Shown: piece by piece, positions 22,519-31,296 of the stretch | Position numbering within the stretch: the stretch's first letter is position 1 | Layout of the letters: each line of letters begins with the position of its first letter | NCBI GenBank assembly: GCA_021323855.1 | Contig: JAJPKE010000009.1 | Coordinates: 62,001-126,000, forward strand | Origin: Chloroflexota bacterium | Lineage (GTDB): Bacteria > Chloroflexota > Ktedonobacteria > Ktedonobacterales > JADMIN01 | Reading direction: 5' to 3' | Length of the DNA stretch: 64,000 nucleotides | The notes under the pieces: generated by a model | Databases searched by the model: none | What the model was told of the DNA's origin: nothing | Seen by the model: the letters and a program-made list of their open reading frames with translations, nothing else | Position numbers and translations under genes: made by a program

Positions 22519-23214
22519 CTACCTGACGCCGACGGTCAGGTCTTTGTCTTCCATTTCCCAGGCGTGATCCAACGTGTGAAATGCGGTGTGCCGGATCAGA
22601 TAGCGGAGCGGCCAGGTGCGGGCTGGCTTGCCTGCTGCATGGAACGCCCGAATGGCGTTGCAATAGGCGTCGCGGTACGCTTGCAGGTCATCTTCGCTTG
22701 GCAGCGCATCCTGCGAAGTCTGAGGAGTCGAGACTCCGACTTTCGTTGCCCAGTCCTGCTCCACGCGAATCACATGCCCGACGATTTGATTTCGATCACG
22801 CCCACCCCCGCGCGGACCCTTCTGCATCTGCTCCGATACGCGCGAACGGACCTCGTCGAAAAATACCCAGCACGCCTGCATCAAAGCCAATTCACGTTCC
22901 AATTCTTCGCTCGACATGTCTAGCCGATCAATCTCCGAGAACGCAAACGAGATGCCCCAGAAGTCGGTTGAGCCGGTGCCCGGATATCGCTCGATCACCT
23001 CAACCGTGTCTACCCTGGTGATGGCCGCAAACGCTTCCTCCATCCCCGCCAGCTTCGCCACTGGCGCATAGCGTGAAAGATAGGAGCGCAGTCGTTCGAT
23101 TGCGGCCTCTTCGGTCTTTGCGCCGCGTTCGAGGCCGGGCCAATCCGGCGCCACAGCCACCACCTTCTTGCCCCTCGGCCCAATTTCGAGCGCCACCCGC
23201 AGTTCATTCGCCAT
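22519..23214 (-). CDS. Hypothetical protein: HicB-like N-terminus plus DinB-like C-terminus
   Basis: This is 231 residues. The first 50 residues (VALEIGPRGKKVVAVAPDWP, then ERGAKTEEAAIERL) look like a HicB/UPF0150-type fold. The rest is helical, with GHVIRVEQDWATKVG and a histidine-rich end FHTLDHAWEMED, reminiscent of DinB/YfiT metal-binding four-helix proteins where three spaced histidines hold a metal. The assignment is by eye and moderate at best. An AAGGGA site precedes the ATG by 10 bp. It stands between the YyaL-type gene and the ABC exporter, all on the minus strand, with no overlap. Confidence 0.65.
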   Translation of the reverse strand: MANELRVALEIGPRGKKVVAVAPDWPGLERGAKTEEAAIERLRSYLSRYAPVAKLAGMEEAFAAITRVDTVEVIERYPGTGSTDFWGISFAFSEIDRLDMSSEELERELALMQACWVFFDEVRSRVSEQMQKGPRGGGRDRNQIVGHVIRVEQDWATKVGVSTPQTSQDALPSEDDLQAYRDAYCNAIRAFHAAGKPARTWPLRYLIRHTAFHTLDHAWEMEDKDLTVGVR

Positions 23215-23356
23215 CGTTATTTTCCCTTACTCTCAAGAGGCCGCCTCTCTGAAGAAGCTAGAGAAGATGAAATGCGTTGGGGCAGTGAGAGTCTAGCCCC
23301 CTGAAAACCTACAATTCTTGGTCTCTCTATTGCCCGGATAAAAGGTAATGAAGGTA

Positions 23357-24094
23357 TTACACGATGTGCCCGTCGCGCATGTGAACAATGCGGTTGGCGC
23401 GCGCACCGATGTCGGCGGCGTGCGTCACCAGCACTAGCGTTTGGCTGCGGGTGGCGTTCAGGTCCGCAAGCAGGTCCATTACCTCGGCGGCGGCGTCCGA
23501 ATCGAGGTTGCCGGTTGGCTCATCGGCCCAGACAATTGCCGGCTCATTGATGAGCGCGCGGGCAATGGCGACGCGCTGGCGCTGACCGCCAGAGAGTTCT
23601 GCGGGGCGATGGCGCTCGCGGTGCGAGAGACCGACTGCGTTCAGCATATCGCGCGCAGCCTGGCGCGCGACGCTGGCGCGTTTGTGCAGCACCAATAGCG
23701 GTAGCTCCACATTCTCCACGGCACTGAGGACCGGAATCAGGTTGAAGTTCTGGAAAACGAAGCCCATCGTCCGCGCGCGGAAGTCGGTGCGGCGCGCATC
23801 GCTCATGCGCGCAAGATCAACGCCATCAATCAGGACGCTGCCGCTATCCACCGTATCCAGTCCCGCCAGGCAGTTGAGCAGCGTCGTCTTGCCGCAGCCG
23901 CTCGGCCCCATAATGGCCACCATCTCGCCACGCATCACCGTCAGCGTGACATCCGCCAGTGCCGGAACCTCGATGCCATGCGTCCGGTAGGTCTTGAAGA
24001 GAGAATTTGCGCCAACGATGACGCGCTTCGGCTCGAATTGCTCATGCTGCTCTTCCTGGCGTGACTTGCTGACGATGCTCACCGTTGCTTCCAT
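23357..24094 (-). CDS. ABC transporter ATP-binding protein, MacB/LolD type
   Basis: A 245-residue ATPase with Walker A GPSGCGKTTLL near residue 62, Q-loop FVFQNFNLIP, signature LSGGQRQRVAIARAL, Walker B IVWADEPTGNLDS and H-loop VTHAADI. The spacing and the ADEPTGNLDS sequence are typical of the MacB/LolD/FtsE subfamily that drives FtsX-like permeases. The first 30 residues are a non-conserved extension. It lies 40 bp downstream of the large permease gene and almost certainly powers it. Confidence 0.93.
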   Translation of the reverse strand: MEATVSIVSKSRQEEQHEQFEPKRVIVGANSLFKTYRTHGIEVPALADVTLTVMRGEMVAIMGPSGCGKTTLLNCLAGLDTVDSGSVLIDGVDLARMSDARRTDFRARTMGFVFQNFNLIPVLSAVENVELPLLVLHKRASVARQAARDMLNAVGLSHRERHRPAELSGGQRQRVAIARALINEPAIVWADEPTGNLDSDAAAEVMDLLADLNATRSQTLVLVTHAADIGARANRIVHMRDGHIV

Positions 24095-24134
24095 TTCTCG
24101 CTTGTTGTTTTGACGCTACTATTCCTAAACATCA

Positions 24135-27100
24135 TTACTCATAGCGTAGCGCATCCGCAGGCGCTACCAAGCCCGCCTGGAGTGCTGGCAGAATCGCCGC
24201 AATGAGTGAAGCGGCCAGCGCGGCAGCGCAAATGGCGATCAGTTCGGGCCAGGGAATCACCAGCGATAGGCCCGACTGGAACGACTCAAAGAAGTCTACC
24301 GCGAAAACATTACGGCACAAGACCAGCCCCAAGAATAAGCCAATCACGATACCGATGATCCCGATCAAGAGCGATTCGATCAAAAAGATGATCTGCACAT
24401 GCGCCCGCCGGAAGCCCAGCGCTCGCAGCATGCCGATTTGCTGGCGTCGCTCAACGACCGAGCGCGAGCCAGTGACGGCCAGCGCCGCCATGCCTACCAG
24501 CAGCGTCAGCCCTACCAGGCCGATCAGTACGCGACTGATGAAGACGCGCGTGCCGTTGACATCCAGCAGCACATCCTGCAATACAGTCGTCTCGAAGCCA
24601 TAATTCAGCAGCGTGGAACCAAGAGAAAACGCCACCTGATGCGGGTCAACGCCCGGCTTGACCTTGAAGTAGTAATACTCATTGCCAAATGGCGTCAGCC
24701 CTTGCTCCGCTGGGGCAAACGTGGCGGGCGACCCCATCAGCCCATAGAGCTGTCCATGCGGATTATCAATGATACCGATGATCGTCAGTTTGATGGCTTT
24801 GCCGCCACGCGCGTCAGTCACCCAGATCGGCGTCGGCGCGATGGTTCCTGGACCAAGCACGATGCCGCGCAGCCGCAGTGTCACCTCGCGCAAGGTATAA
24901 GCATCAAGCTCCAACGGCGCTGGTCCAGGCAGGCTTGCAAGTTGCTGATTGGAGTCAGTTGAGCTATTCTGCTGGATAGATTCGAGGCTGGAGAGACCAG
25001 GTAATCCAGCGGCGACCGGCGGACCGATAAAGTCTGCCGCCGTGATTGCTGGCGGCTGCTGCACACCAAGCGCATCGGCATCGGGGGAACTCAGCGCGCC
25101 TGCGTCAATCACGACATCGCCGGGATGCGTCCGCACGGCCTGCCAGACGGCGCTGTCGCTGGCGTACCCCTGCGCGCGGGCGACCAGCGGCAAGCCGACG
25201 CCATCGAGAAACGCCCCCTGAATCTCCGAGGCTGGATAGAGCGACCAGCGCGCATTCGGCGCTCCTGGCTGGATGACGCCGAGCGGCAACGGCGTGCCGC
25301 TGCTGATCGCCGCGATATCGCCGCCTGCGCTGGTTCCCGCAACCTTGTGCTGTAATTGTGTGATGCCGCCGACGGGCGCAAAGAGTGGCTGACCGGCGAC
25401 ATCATAGCCCGCCGCCTGTGTTGGCAGATTGTCGAAGTTCTTGGTGGTGGAGGCGGCGATACAGGCCATCACCACCATCGTAAAGCAGACCAGCGAGAAG
25501 AGCGCCAGGCCAATGCCGGTGCGAAAGCGATGCTGCGACGGATACGAGAGCGCGATGCGGGCGACGTGGCGGCGTCGCCCCACCCGCACCGTCAGCCCGC
25601 GCGCGGGGGCCAGCAGGATATCGAGATTTGGCGCAAGGGCGAAGACGGCGCCGAAGACCATCATGATACCGGCGGCAAAGAACGTCTGAATGCCGCCGTT
25701 GAAGCGTGGCAGTCCCACCGATTGCAGCGCATCGAAGGGCAGCGACCAGTAGAGCGCCAGTCCACCGCCGATCAGCAGCGCCGCCAGGCGGTCCGCTACC
25801 AGCGTCGCGCGCAGCGCAATCCAGAGCGCGGCGTCCGGTTTGCGGGCGCGCGCGATGGCTGTGATGGCGGCCAACGCGGAGGCGCGCAACAGCAGCACGA
25901 TGCCAGCGACGATGCAGGAGACACCCAACGACAACAGCAATAAATCATACTGTTCTGCCGCCTGCCGTAGCAGCAAGAATCCGGCAACCAGCGGAATGAT
26001 GCCGCGTGTGACCAGTCCCCAGAGCAGCGTACCAAGCGCCGCCAGCGCTGCGCCCGGTTGTGAGAAAAGCTGCCGCCAGGAGGCGAGTGTGTTGCGGATG
26101 AGTGCTACGAACGAGAGGTCAGGCGTTGGTGGCTCCGGCAGATCGCGCAGCGCGGCGGCAATGGTCATGCGGCTGACGGTCCAGGCGGCCAGCCAGATCG
26201 TCATCAACGTGAAGAGCAACCCCAGGCAGAAAGCCACAATCATGCTGCCCGGCTGTATCGAGATGGTGAGCGGAAAGCCGATACGCGCAATCGTCGGGCT
26301 GACGAGCTGCACAACGAGAATGCCCAGCCCCAGTCCCGTCAGAATGCCAGCGGTGGCTGCCATTGCATCGTAGGCGCCGCCCTCGAAGAGCAGCATGCGC
26401 ACGATATGGCTACGGCGCATGCCCAGCGCGCGCGCCATCCCCAGTTCGGCGCGACGTTCGGCTGCCAGCAAGACGAAAATCAAGAAGATCAGCAGCAGCC
26501 CAATCGAGAGCGAAAACAGCGTGAAGAGTGTCAGAATGCGACCAAAAATGTCTTGCGCCTGAAGCGACAACTGCACACCCTGCTGTTTCACCTCGGAGAC
26601 GCGCAACTCGTAATTAACGGTATTTTCTATATCATAGGCAATCGTATCGCTATATCCCACGCCTGTCAGTCCATTGCCAGCGTTGGCGATATAGATGTGG
26701 TTGATCTGCCCCTGCGCCTGGACAAGCTGCTGGAGCGCGCTGAGTGACAGCACGATGGCCGGCGCGTCGCCCAATGGCCCGCCGGTGACGATGGCGCGCA
26801 CATGGAAGGTATAGCGTTGCCCCGGCCAGAGCGCCGAATAGAGGTACAGCGTATTGCCGGGACTGCTCCCAAGCAACGTTGCCAGGCTGCGATTGAGATA
26901 GACCTCATTGGCGGCGAGCGCATTAACGGAAACTGGCGCATTGCTCGCGTCGCGTAAATCGCCAAGCGGTCCAGCGTGGTCGGGTTGCCAGGCCAGCGCA
27001 CTGACGCCGCCGCGCACCTGGCGCGCCGTCTCATCCGCCACCAGCATGTTCGGCACGACAAGCGCAGGCGCCATTCCAGCGATTTCTGGATCATTGTGGA

Positions 27101-27449
27101 GTTGCTGCTCAATTGTGACGCTGTAGTCGGTGGAAAAGAGACCAAGCTGACCGGAGCCACCATGCACATCTTCATCAATGCGACCAAGATTGAAGACGGC
27201 AACGGTCTTCACTGCCTGCGTGATGGTGTCATCTACCGCCAGCGACGCCGCGACGAACGTGGTGGAGAGCATCAGCCCGGCGACGATCAGCAACGTGCGG
27301 ACGCGGCGCCGCGAAATGCTGCGCAGGCCGATGCGCGCCAGATGTGGCGCGCGCAGGCTGAGCGCGAGTAAGAGGGCGCAGGCGATCAGCGCCGCAATGA
27401 TGAGTGGTTTTAAGAGACCCGATGGCGAAAAAGAAAAAATTGAGTTCAC
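24135..27449 (-). CDS. Large FtsX-domain ABC transporter permease
   Basis: This 1104-residue membrane protein starts with GTG at 27449. A first hydrophobic helix lies at residues 13-32, and a large extracytoplasmic region (about residues 65-300) follows. Then comes a first FtsX block with helices near 305-330, 355-385 and 400-425, a middle group of helices (about 480-640), a second extracytoplasmic domain (about 660-960) and a C-terminal FtsX block ending APADALRYE. This two-block layout is typical of MacB/LolC-like mechanotransmission exporters of lipoproteins, peptides or drugs. The substrate is unknown. ERRAELGMARALGMRRSHIV and ERRQQIGMLRALGFRRAHV are duplicated coupling motifs that contact the ATPase. 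Confidence 0.9.
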   Translation of the reverse strand: MNSIFSFSPSGLLKPLIIAALIACALLLALSLRAPHLARIGLRSISRRRVRTLLIVAGLMLSTTFVAASLAVDDTITQAVKTVAVFNLGRIDEDVHGGSGQLGLFSTDYSVTIEQQLHNDPEIAGMAPALVVPNMLVADETARQVRGGVSALAWQPDHAGPLGDLRDASNAPVSVNALAANEVYLNRSLATLLGSSPGNTLYLYSALWPGQRYTFHVRAIVTGGPLGDAPAIVLSLSALQQLVQAQGQINHIYIANAGNGLTGVGYSDTIAYDIENTVNYELRVSEVKQQGVQLSLQAQDIFGRILTLFTLFSLSIGLLLIFLIFVLLAAERRAELGMARALGMRRSHIVRMLLFEGGAYDAMAATAGILTGLGLGILVVQLVSPTIARIGFPLTISIQPGSMIVAFCLGLLFTLMTIWLAAWTVSRMTIAAALRDLPEPPTPDLSFVALIRNTLASWRQLFSQPGAALAALGTLLWGLVTRGIIPLVAGFLLLRQAAEQYDLLLLSLGVSCIVAGIVLLLRASALAAITAIARARKPDAALWIALRATLVADRLAALLIGGGLALYWSLPFDALQSVGLPRFNGGIQTFFAAGIMMVFGAVFALAPNLDILLAPARGLTVRVGRRRHVARIALSYPSQHRFRTGIGLALFSLVCFTMVVMACIAASTTKNFDNLPTQAAGYDVAGQPLFAPVGGITQLQHKVAGTSAGGDIAAISSGTPLPLGVIQPGAPNARWSLYPASEIQGAFLDGVGLPLVARAQGYASDSAVWQAVRTHPGDVVIDAGALSSPDADALGVQQPPAITAADFIGPPVAAGLPGLSSLESIQQNSSTDSNQQLASLPGPAPLELDAYTLREVTLRLRGIVLGPGTIAPTPIWVTDARGGKAIKLTIIGIIDNPHGQLYGLMGSPATFAPAEQGLTPFGNEYYYFKVKPGVDPHQVAFSLGSTLLNYGFETTVLQDVLLDVNGTRVFISRVLIGLVGLTLLVGMAALAVTGSRSVVERRQQIGMLRALGFRRAHVQIIFLIESLLIGIIGIVIGLFLGLVLCRNVFAVDFFESFQSGLSLVIPWPELIAICAAALAASLIAAILPALQAGLVAPADALRYE

Positions 27450-27496
27450 GCTGCCTCGCCTTGTCTACCGTGTATTATCTCAATGCTACCGCTGTG

Positions 27497-28246
27497 CTAC
27501 GCTGCCGGAGTCGCTGCAATGACCTGATCGAAAAGTTCCGCCAACTGGCGTGCGCCCGCCGCCGACGGATGAAAGCCATCATTACTGATGTATTCGGGGT
27601 GGGTTGCGATCTGGTTCCACGCCGAATAAATATCCACTAGCGTCGCTCCTGTTTGCGAGCAGATCGTCGCGATGGCGGCATTCCACTGCTGCACCTCGGT
27701 TCGCAACGCGGTGGGATCGTAGCCATAAAAGTGCGGGATGAGCGTCAGGTCCGGCACATTACCGACGAAGATACGTGCGTGAGTGTCCTGGCGCAGCGCA
27801 GAGAGCAGCGAGTGGAGTTGCTGCGCATAATTCGTGAGCGTCACGCCGTCCGCCAGATCATTGACTGCTAGCCAGACGGTAATGATATTCGGTTTGGCGT
27901 CCAGCGCAATAGGCAGCTCAGTCGAGAGCGCCTGTGAGACAACCTCACCGGGGATGCCAAGATTGATGAGGTGGACATGCTGCCCCAGCATCTGAGAAAG
28001 CACCGTAGGCCAGCTTTCCCTATCGGGATCATCGGTGCCGACGCCGTAGGCATCAGAGGCGCCAAGCGCGACATAGGTGAGCGTCGCTGGTGTTGCGGTG
28101 CCGCTTGTGCGCGCGGTAGTGGTGGAGGCGCTTGCAGGCGACGAGCCGCACGAGGCGAGCGTTATCACAAGCAAGAGTGATAATGCCAGCGCCAGCGGAC
28201 GCCATGATGTGATGAATGGTATCGTCCTGATTTCCCTGGTCAGCAT
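27497..28246 (-). CDS. SGNH/GDSL-type hydrolase lipoprotein
   Basis: This 249-residue protein starts at MLTREIRT with a GAGG site upstream. A hydrophobic stretch ends in the lipobox ITLASC, so the enzyme should be lipid-anchored outside the cell membrane. SGNH blocks are seen: block I YVALGASDAYG (the usual GDS is GAS, with Ser kept), block II NLGIPGEV, block III WLAVNDL, and block V DGFHPSAAG with the catalytic Asp and His. It probably cleaves an ester or acetyl group on a carbohydrate or lipid. The stretch after the lipobox is a Thr/Ser/Ala-rich linker. It is 47 bp upstream of the ABC permease on the same strand and may be cotranscribed. Confidence 0.88.
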   Translation of the reverse strand: MLTREIRTIPFITSWRPLALALSLLLVITLASCGSSPASASTTTARTSGTATPATLTYVALGASDAYGVGTDDPDRESWPTVLSQMLGQHVHLINLGIPGEVVSQALSTELPIALDAKPNIITVWLAVNDLADGVTLTNYAQQLHSLLSALRQDTHARIFVGNVPDLTLIPHFYGYDPTALRTEVQQWNAAIATICSQTGATLVDIYSAWNQIATHPEYISNDGFHPSAAGARQLAELFDQVIAATPAA

Positions 28247-28395
28247 GGCATCCTCATTCCCGGTTGCTTGCGCTAGAATATCGCCTACTACCCTACTACT
28301 CCACCACACTCTGACGATATGACGTAGGATACGACATAGATTTACGGGCGCTTCCTCGTCGTTGTCATCGCATGGCGCTCATAGTACGTGTCGAG

Positions 28396-29238
28396 TTACG
28401 TGTCGAGGTTCTTGGTGGCATCGCTCACCTGCCAGCCGTTGCTGGCAAAGATTGCCAGCGTTTGCTGGTCTCCTGGCACGTAGGTGACGATGGAATATTC
28501 AGGTGTGCCACTGAAGACAGTGATAGTTGTTCGCAAGGTCAATGCCCCCAGTTGCGAATGGCGCATCTGAAAGACAAAACTCGGTGACATGTTTGTGCCA
28601 GCATCGGAAGAACTGGCGATACGCCGGAAATCCGGCATCGTGCGCAGCGAACGCCATAATTCACGATACTCCGGAAGATAGGTGAGGCTACGGGTGCTGT
28701 GTTTGAAGTCAGCCAGCAGACGCCGCGCCAGCGACTCCCAGGGACGGTATTTGGCGCGGAACACGGGATCGAAGACAATGGCCAGCAGGTTCTGGCTATG
28801 CGTCGCCAGCATTTCCTCATCTACCTCGAAGAGTCGCTTTGCCGGTTCATTGCGGGCGACCACATGCCAGAGACGGTCCAAGCTATGCGCTGGAAAGGCG
28901 GTGTTCTGCACCAGAAGCGTCGCTAGCTCACGCAGGTCCAGCAAATCGCGCTCATCGGCCTCGTCTTCGAGTTGCTGCCCGGTCAGCCGCATAAACTCCT
29001 GGGCGAAGAGCCTGCGGTCGGCGCCGTGGAGTTCCAGCGCCCGCACCAGCGCCCGCGCGACACGTGGCGACGGCGCTTGCCGCTGCCCGGTTTCCAGGTG
29101 ATAGACATAGGTGCGTGAGAGCCGCGCGGCATGCGCAAGCTGCCCCTGTGAAAGCCCGCGCGCCTGCCGGAAGGTTGCCAGCAGGTGGCCAAAATCTGCG
29201 CTGGAATGCTGCGTTTTTCCAGTCTCGATCTGTATCAT
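28396..29238 (-). CDS. XRE-family regulator with MmyB-like ligand-binding domain
   Basis: This is 280 residues. An N-terminal helix-turn-helix spans about residues 15-70 (FRQARGLSQGQLAHAARLSR then TYVYHLETGQR). The C-terminal PAS-like MmyB domain contains NEPAKRLFEV, LLAIVFDPVFRAKYRPWESLA, LPEYRELWRSL and HSQLGALTLR, all family landmarks. From memory, the structure of a Chloroflexus aurantiacus MmyB-like protein contained a bound fatty acid. The gene diverges from the fatty-acid degradation group, so a lipid-responsive regulator of those genes is inferred. The start at 29238 has a GGGAG site; ten codons upstream another ATG is in frame. Confidence 0.88.
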   Translation of the reverse strand: MIQIETGKTQHSSADFGHLLATFRQARGLSQGQLAHAARLSRTYVYHLETGQRQAPSPRVARALVRALELHGADRRLFAQEFMRLTGQQLEDEADERDLLDLRELATLLVQNTAFPAHSLDRLWHVVARNEPAKRLFEVDEEMLATHSQNLLAIVFDPVFRAKYRPWESLARRLLADFKHSTRSLTYLPEYRELWRSLRTMPDFRRIASSSDAGTNMSPSFVFQMRHSQLGALTLRTTITVFSGTPEYSIVTYVPGDQQTLAIFASNGWQVSDATKNLDT

Positions 29239-29285
29239 GAACTGTCTCTCCCTGTACACGGCTTGCACTGAGCGGGATCATGTAA

Positions 29286-29315
29286 AACATAACAAATCGT
29301 GTTAGCTGGTTTCAA
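29286..29315 (-). promoter_or_regulatory. Candidate promoter of the MmyB-like regulator
   Basis: On the minus strand TTGAAA (29315-29310, 5/6), 18-bp spacer, TATGTT (29291-29286, 4/6). Transcription would start near 29280, about 40 bp before the gene. Confidence 0.4.
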
Positions 29316-29330
29316 TAATATGCCACAAAA

Positions 29331-29346
29331 GTTGTTAGCCAGCAAC
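29331..29346. promoter_or_regulatory. Imperfect palindrome between the MmyB-like regulator and fadD
   Basis: GTTGTTAGCCAGCAAC is a 16-bp palindrome with 6 of 8 matching positions in the half-sites. It lies in the divergent spacer between the regulator's candidate promoter and a TATAAT at 29371. It is a candidate operator, by position only. Confidence 0.3.
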
Positions 29347-29370
29347 GCCGCAACTTGTCTACGGGCCACG

Positions 29371-29376
29371 TATAAT
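29371..29376 (+). promoter_or_regulatory. TATAAT -10 element upstream of the acyl-CoA ligase gene
   Basis: This is a perfect -10 hexamer about 50 bp before the proposed GTG start. No convincing -35 is visible, so an activator may be needed or the match may be chance. Confidence 0.35.
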
Positions 29377-29425
29377 GCAGCCAAAAGAGGTAGCGTGTTT
29401 CCGCTCACAGAGGAGAAGAAGGCAC

Positions 29426-31237
29426 GTGGACGAACACCCTCAAGACCCTGGTTCGGTGGCTGCTGCGCACGATATAGCCCGCGCCATTGCGTATGCGTTT
29501 GATTACACGCCTGAGCGCATATGGGTGGCGCACTATTCGCCCGGCGTGCCCGCAACACTGGATATCCCGCAAAAGCCGCTGACCTGGCTGCTCGATGAAG
29601 CTGCCCGCCAATACGGCGCGAACGTTGCCATCGAGTATTTTGGCACGAAGCTGAGCTATCTCCAGCTTAATTCGCTGGTAGATCGTTTTGCCCGCGCGCT
29701 GGTGCAGTTGAGGTTGCAGCGCGGCGACCGTGTTTCCATTTGTCTGCCCAATATTCCGCAGTTTCCTGTGGCGTTTTTTGGCGTGCTGCGGGCTGGCGGT
29801 GTCGCTGTGCCCACCAACCCACTCTACACTGCGCCAGAACTCGAACACCAGTTGCGTGACTCTGGCGCAGTCATGGCAATTACGCTGGATCAATTTTATC
29901 CGCTACTGGCCTCGATTCGCGCCAACACGCCGGTGAAACAGGTCATCGTTGCCAGCCCAGCCGATTATCTGCCCCCGCTGCTGGCAACACTGTATCGCCT
30001 GAAAGAGTCGAGAGAACGCCGGGGCAATCCACATCTAGATGCGAAGACCATCGAGAACGATCCCACTCTCCATACATTCCGCGAGCTAATCGGCCAGACG
30101 CACAATCGCCGGGGATTCGAGGTGTTTGCGCTACCGGAGCCAGCGGATACGAACGATCTGGCGGTGCTGCAATACACCGGCGGCACCACTGGCGTGTCAA
30201 AGGGCGCGATGCTGACACATCGCAATCTGCTGGCGAACGCGCTGCAAACCTCAGCCTGGAACGAGCAAGAGCCAGGCACCAAACATACGACGCTCTGCAT
30301 CGCGCCGTTCTTCCATGTCTATGGCCTCACCGTCGGCATGAATCTCTCCATTTACAATGGCTGGCGGCTTGTCCTCTTGCCGCGTTTTACTCTGCGCGAT
30401 ACCTTCCGCGCCATCGAGAAATATAAGCCTGACATGTTCCCTGGTGTGCCGACGCTCTACCTTGCGCTGGCGCGCGAGGCTGAGAAGCACAAGCACGACC
30501 TCAGTTCTGTCGCAGTGTGCATCAGTGGCTCGGCGCCGCTGCCACTGGAAGTCCAGCGGCGCTTCGAGAAGGTTTCCAGCGCGAAGGTAGTCGAGGGTTA
30601 CGGATTGTCCGAGGCGTCGCCGGTGACGCACTGCAACCCTGTCTTTGGCGACCGGCGCATCGGCACCATCGGGTTACCGCTGCCGGAAACCGACTCTGCC
30701 ATTATCAACCCCGATACCTGGGAGTTCCTGCCTGCCGGTGAACAGGGGGAGATTGTGGTGCGTGGTCCGCAGGTGATGGCTGGCTACTGGCAGCGCCCTG
30801 ATGAAACCGCCAACGTGTTACGTGATGGCTGGCTACGTACCGGCGACATCGGCTTCATGAATGAGGATGGCTATTTCACCATTGTGGACCGCGCCAAAGA
30901 CATCATCATCGCCGGTGGATTGAAGATTTTCCCGCGCGATGTGGAGGAAGTGCTGTATCAGCACCCGAAAGTGCTGGAGGCGGCGGCGGTTGGCGTGCCG
31001 GACGAGTATCGCGGCGAGACGGTGCGCGCGTATGTCGTCCTCAAGCCAGGCGAACACCTGACGGCTGACGAGTTGATGGCCTTCTGCAAAGAGCGATTGG
31101 CTCCCTATAAGGTTCCGAAGCAAGTGGAGTTTCGAGATAGTTTGCCGAAGTCTCAGCCAATCGGCAAGATACTGCGACGTGCGCTGCGTGACGAATATAT
31201 CGCGCAGCATCAGCCATCCAATGTGCCAGCAAGTTGA
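29426..31237 (+). CDS. fadD: Long-chain fatty-acid-CoA ligase
   Basis: This 603-residue adenylate-forming enzyme activates fatty acids to acyl-CoA. ATP/AMP motif YTGGTTGVSKGAMLTH lies near residue 250, VEGYGLSEASP near 395, then GWLRTGDIGFMNEDGYFT and DRAKDIIIAGGLKIFPRDVE. The C-terminal lysine motif is PKSQPIGKILRRAL. The GTG at 29426 is preferred: AGGAG and GAAGG precede it, whereas an ATG at 29375 overlaps a TATAAT and lacks a ribosome site. It is the first gene of the fad cluster and is followed by acyl-CoA dehydrogenase after 59 bp. Confidence 0.92.
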   Translation: MDEHPQDPGSVAAAHDIARAIAYAFDYTPERIWVAHYSPGVPATLDIPQKPLTWLLDEAARQYGANVAIEYFGTKLSYLQLNSLVDRFARALVQLRLQRGDRVSICLPNIPQFPVAFFGVLRAGGVAVPTNPLYTAPELEHQLRDSGAVMAITLDQFYPLLASIRANTPVKQVIVASPADYLPPLLATLYRLKESRERRGNPHLDAKTIENDPTLHTFRELIGQTHNRRGFEVFALPEPADTNDLAVLQYTGGTTGVSKGAMLTHRNLLANALQTSAWNEQEPGTKHTTLCIAPFFHVYGLTVGMNLSIYNGWRLVLLPRFTLRDTFRAIEKYKPDMFPGVPTLYLALAREAEKHKHDLSSVAVCISGSAPLPLEVQRRFEKVSSAKVVEGYGLSEASPVTHCNPVFGDRRIGTIGLPLPETDSAIINPDTWEFLPAGEQGEIVVRGPQVMAGYWQRPDETANVLRDGWLRTGDIGFMNEDGYFTIVDRAKDIIIAGGLKIFPRDVEEVLYQHPKVLEAAAVGVPDEYRGETVRAYVVLKPGEHLTADELMAFCKERLAPYKVPKQVEFRDSLPKSQPIGKILRRALRDEYIAQHQPSNVPAS

Positions 31238-31296
31238 TAGGTATGTGATTGGTATTCTGTTCTGAAAGTACCCAACGTAGGGGAGGACACAAGTTC

